A program made the translations under genes and the position numbers. From NCBI GenBank assembly GCA_017527945.1, contig JAFXPL010000023.1, positions 1 to 46,922 of the forward strand: a stretch of 46,922 nt of DNA. The letters run 5' to 3'. Below, in pieces: positions 45,289 through 46,922 of the stretch; position 1 is the stretch's first letter; every line of letters begins with the position of its first letter. This DNA is from Bacteroidales bacterium. Lineage in GTDB: Bacteria > Bacteroidota > Bacteroidia > Bacteroidales > WCHB1-69. Below the pieces are notes generated by a model. That model searched no databases. It saw only the letters and a list, made by a program, of their open reading frames with translations, and had not been told where the DNA came from.

Positions 45289-46158
45289 ATGAATGATTAT
45301 TTGATTGAAAATAAAGAAATAAAGGTCCTGGTTTCGCAGCACGGCGCCGAACTGCTGAGCTTGTGCCGCAACGGACGCGAATATATATGGAACGGCGATG
45401 CTGCCTTCTGGAACCGCCATGCGCCCATCCTTTTCCCTGCGGTGGGCAAGCCTTTCAACAACGAAATCCGCATCGACGGCAAAAGCTTTACGATGAAGCA
45501 GCATGGCTTCGCCCGCGACTGCGATTTCAAGGCTTTGGGCGACGGCCGTTTCCTGTTGTCCAACGATACGCCTCGCGACAACTATCCTTATCGTTTCCGC
45601 CTCGAGGTGTGCTACCGGCTTGAAGGGACTGCCGTGACGGCTGCTTGGACGGTGACCAACTGCGACGATCGCGACATGCACTTCCAAATCGGGGCGCATC
45701 CGGGATTCATGTTGCCGGACTATAATCCTGCGGATCCTGTTCGTGGCTACGTCCGCTTCCTCGACCGCATGGGCAATCCGTTAGCGCCTGTCATGGTCTC
45801 GTCGCTCGACGACGGCAACCGGGTGCCGCTGCCTCGTCCCGTGGAGGTGCCTTCCGTCATGCCCGTCACCAACGACTCCTTCGCCCACGACGCGCTCATC
45901 TTCGAACAGGGCCAGGTGGCCACGACGGTGCTGTGCGACAGGTCGGGCAGTGCATTCCTCAGCGTCAGCTGTCCCCAGGCCGAGGCCTTCGGCGTCTGGG
46001 CACCGCACAAGCCGGGCTGTCCTTTCGTTTGTCTCGAGCCGTGGTGTGGCATCTGCGACCCCAAAGGCTTCGCAGACGACATCGCCAACCGTACCTACAA
46101 CCACCGCCTGTCTCCCAACGAAAGCTACCACTTCGACTACACAATCGCCATCCTCTAA
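45289..46158 (+). CDS. Aldose 1-epimerase family protein
   Basis: The start at ATG 45289 (MNDYLIENKEIKVLV) gives 289 residues; the upstream extension of the frame lies inside the alkyltransferase gene in another frame. The galactose-mutarotase-like fold is seen in AELLSLCRNGREYIWNGDAA, RHAPILFPAVGKPFNNEI, KQHGFARDCDFKAL, FQIGAHPGFMLPD (catalytic His region) and CLEPWCGICDPKG (catalytic Glu). It is of the YeaD/LacX type found in Bacteroidetes. Such enzymes interconvert the anomers of sugars or sugar phosphates; the substrate is not known. It lies 17 bp after the alkyltransferase gene. Cytoplasmic, no signal peptide. Confidence 0.88.
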   Translation: MNDYLIENKEIKVLVSQHGAELLSLCRNGREYIWNGDAAFWNRHAPILFPAVGKPFNNEIRIDGKSFTMKQHGFARDCDFKALGDGRFLLSNDTPRDNYPYRFRLEVCYRLEGTAVTAAWTVTNCDDRDMHFQIGAHPGFMLPDYNPADPVRGYVRFLDRMGNPLAPVMVSSLDDGNRVPLPRPVEVPSVMPVTNDSFAHDALIFEQGQVATTVLCDRSGSAFLSVSCPQAEAFGVWAPHKPGCPFVCLEPWCGICDPKGFADDIANRTYNHRLSPNESYHFDYTIAIL

Positions 46159-46312
46159 CCCGCCGGTCAGCTCCAACTGACGCTTAAAGGGGCAAAAAGG
46201 AACAGGGACAAAAGAAGACCAGTGATTGTTGCCTTCGTGTAGAATGTCTGTGGCAAATAGTGGATGAATTGTTTTCTCGAAAGGGAAAAAATGAATTGTC
46301 CTTGAGTTTTTT

Positions 46313-46345
46313 ATTGCCAAAGGTTTTTTGTAAATCTTTGGCAAT
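46313..46345 (+). terminator. Stem-loop after the epimerase gene
   Basis: ATTGCCAAAG (46313-46322) and CTTTGGCAAT (46336-46345) pair perfectly over 10 bp around a 13-nt loop, followed by TATTGTTTTGTG. It probably ends the operon that finishes at 46158. The rest of 46159-46400 has no gene. Confidence 0.65.
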
Positions 46346-46400
46346 TATTGTTTTGTGTGCTTGTTGCTCTTATTGGGTCGACTGTTTTAAAATAATTGTG

Positions 46401-46416
46401 TAAATTTGCATGCAAA
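46401..46416 (+). promoter_or_regulatory. Promoter of the rhamnosidase-like gene with overlapping palindrome
   Basis: TAAATTTG (46401-46408) is an exact -7 match 21 bp before the ATG at 46429. The 12-bp palindrome TTTGCATGCAAA (46405-46416) overlaps it and could be an operator or chance. A -33 TTTG is not clear. Confidence 0.55.
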
Positions 46417-46428
46417 AAATAGGAAAGC

Positions 46429-46922
46429 ATGCGTGAAACCAAGCAAAAAGCCCGTTCTTTTTCTCGCAAGAACATAGCACTATGGGTGTTGGCAGTTCTT
46501 TTATGTTCCGCCGTCGCCGTTCAGGGTCAGCCGTTCTTCGGCTGCAGAAGCGGCAACCAGTGGGCGGAGACTCCCATGCTGCGCAAATCACTCGTTCTCA
46601 GCAATGAACATTGGCATCCGAATCACGATTCTGTCTTCTTCTTTCTCGATGTGGCTTCGTTGGGTTATCATGAGGTCTATGTCAATGGAACGCGCGTGGG
46701 CAATGAGGTGATGCATCCGGCTGTTTCACAACTCAACAAGCGCGCTATGCTGGTCCGCTACAGCATCGGTGACTACCTTCATGTCGGCACCAACGAAATC
46801 ATGCTCTGGCTGGGCCAGGGCTGGGGGAGGGTGTACGGTACCCCGGCTGCGGCAACCGCCAAGCTGTATCGGGTGGTGTCCGATGGCGATCGTGCGTTGG
46901 AATACCTAGTCTGCCAGACCGA
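46429..46922 (+). CDS. Alpha-L-rhamnosidase-like protein, N-terminal part (cut by window end)
   Basis: The frame starts at ATG 46429 and is open to the window end, giving about 164 residues. It begins with a basic stretch and a signal peptide (NIALWVLAVLLCSAVAVQGQ). It continues with FFFLDVASLGYHEVYVNGTR, VGNEVMHPAVSQLNKRAMLV, RYSIGDYLHVGTNEIMLWLG and QGWGRVYGTP. This matches the N-terminal carbohydrate-binding-like domain of bacterial alpha-L-rhamnosidases (glycoside hydrolase family 78 type), where the phrase YVNGxxVGxEVLxP is characteristic. Such enzymes remove rhamnose from plant or bacterial polysaccharides. The catalytic domain is beyond the window, so the assignment is to the family only. 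Export to periplasm or outside is expected. Confidence 0.75.
   Translation, partial: MRETKQKARSFSRKNIALWVLAVLLCSAVAVQGQPFFGCRSGNQWAETPMLRKSLVLSNEHWHPNHDSVFFFLDVASLGYHEVYVNGTRVGNEVMHPAVSQLNKRAMLVRYSIGDYLHVGTNEIMLWLGQGWGRVYGTPAAATAKLYRVVSDGDRALEYLVCQT

Overview
The window is chromosomal DNA of a Bacteroidales-type bacterium (phylum Bacteroidota) of fairly high GC. The evidence is Bacteroidetes promoters (-33 TTTG, -7 TAnnTTTG) in front of many genes, three proteins with type IX secretion (T9SS) C-terminal signals, a short 286-residue primary sigma factor, an Rnf complex, and many lipoproteins. Genus and family cannot be fixed from sequence alone. I saw no tRNA, rRNA, CRISPR array, transposase or integrase. 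One structural RNA, RNase P RNA, is present.

Layout. 1-900: AT-rich, with a decayed gene overlapping an unrecognised gene. 1010-8633: the most interesting region. A serine hydrolase (beta-lactamase fold) lipoprotein gene is cut in two, and the halves lie 6.4 kb apart in the same orientation. Each break carries CCTTCAG, and removing 6,433 bp restores a 396-codon reading frame exactly. The insert (1615-8054) holds a nitrosative-stress set on the minus strand: hybrid-cluster protein Hcp with a regulator palindrome at about -41.5 of its promoter, a relic of a NorV-type NO reductase, an HcpR-like Crp/Fnr regulator, a DUF438/hemerythrin/PAS protein, a YecH-like protein and a Nim-like flavin protein, plus a methyltransferase and an acetyltransferase fragment. 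Both ends carry paired TTTGTACCC motifs and the left end a 17-bp palindrome, which suggests recombinase sites, but no integrase is present.

8.9-16.9 kb: a WG-repeat protein, acetate kinase, a small lipoprotein, an M6 metalloprotease exported by T9SS, and a DUF799/DUF4810 lipoprotein pair. 17.2-21.6 kb: a minus-strand series comB, PAP2 phosphatase, trmO, ECF sigma factor, and a putative anti-sigma factor whose outer end is a T9SS/gliding-type C-terminal domain; then a 9-bp repeat array and rnpB. 21.8-25.5 kb: a large T9SS type B adhesin-like protein with a small secreted partner. 25.7-30.4 kb: rnfBCDGE, without rnfA at its expected place.

30.6-46.9 kb, mostly plus strand: universal stress protein, SPOR-like protein, rpoD (minus), ffh, folD, a glycosyltransferase / membrane-TPR protein / acyltransferase group, purL, small genes (zinc ribbon, DUF4298, TfoX-like), a DNA alkyltransferase, an aldose epimerase, and the start of an alpha-L-rhamnosidase-like gene cut by the window end.

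Short repeats recur: 9-bp CCCATTAAA-type arrays (two intergenic, one inside purL), LRSAEG-type 29-30 bp repeats, and a SQQLTVN-type repeat inside the DUF438 gene. Functional statements rest on motifs recognised by eye; no database search was run.
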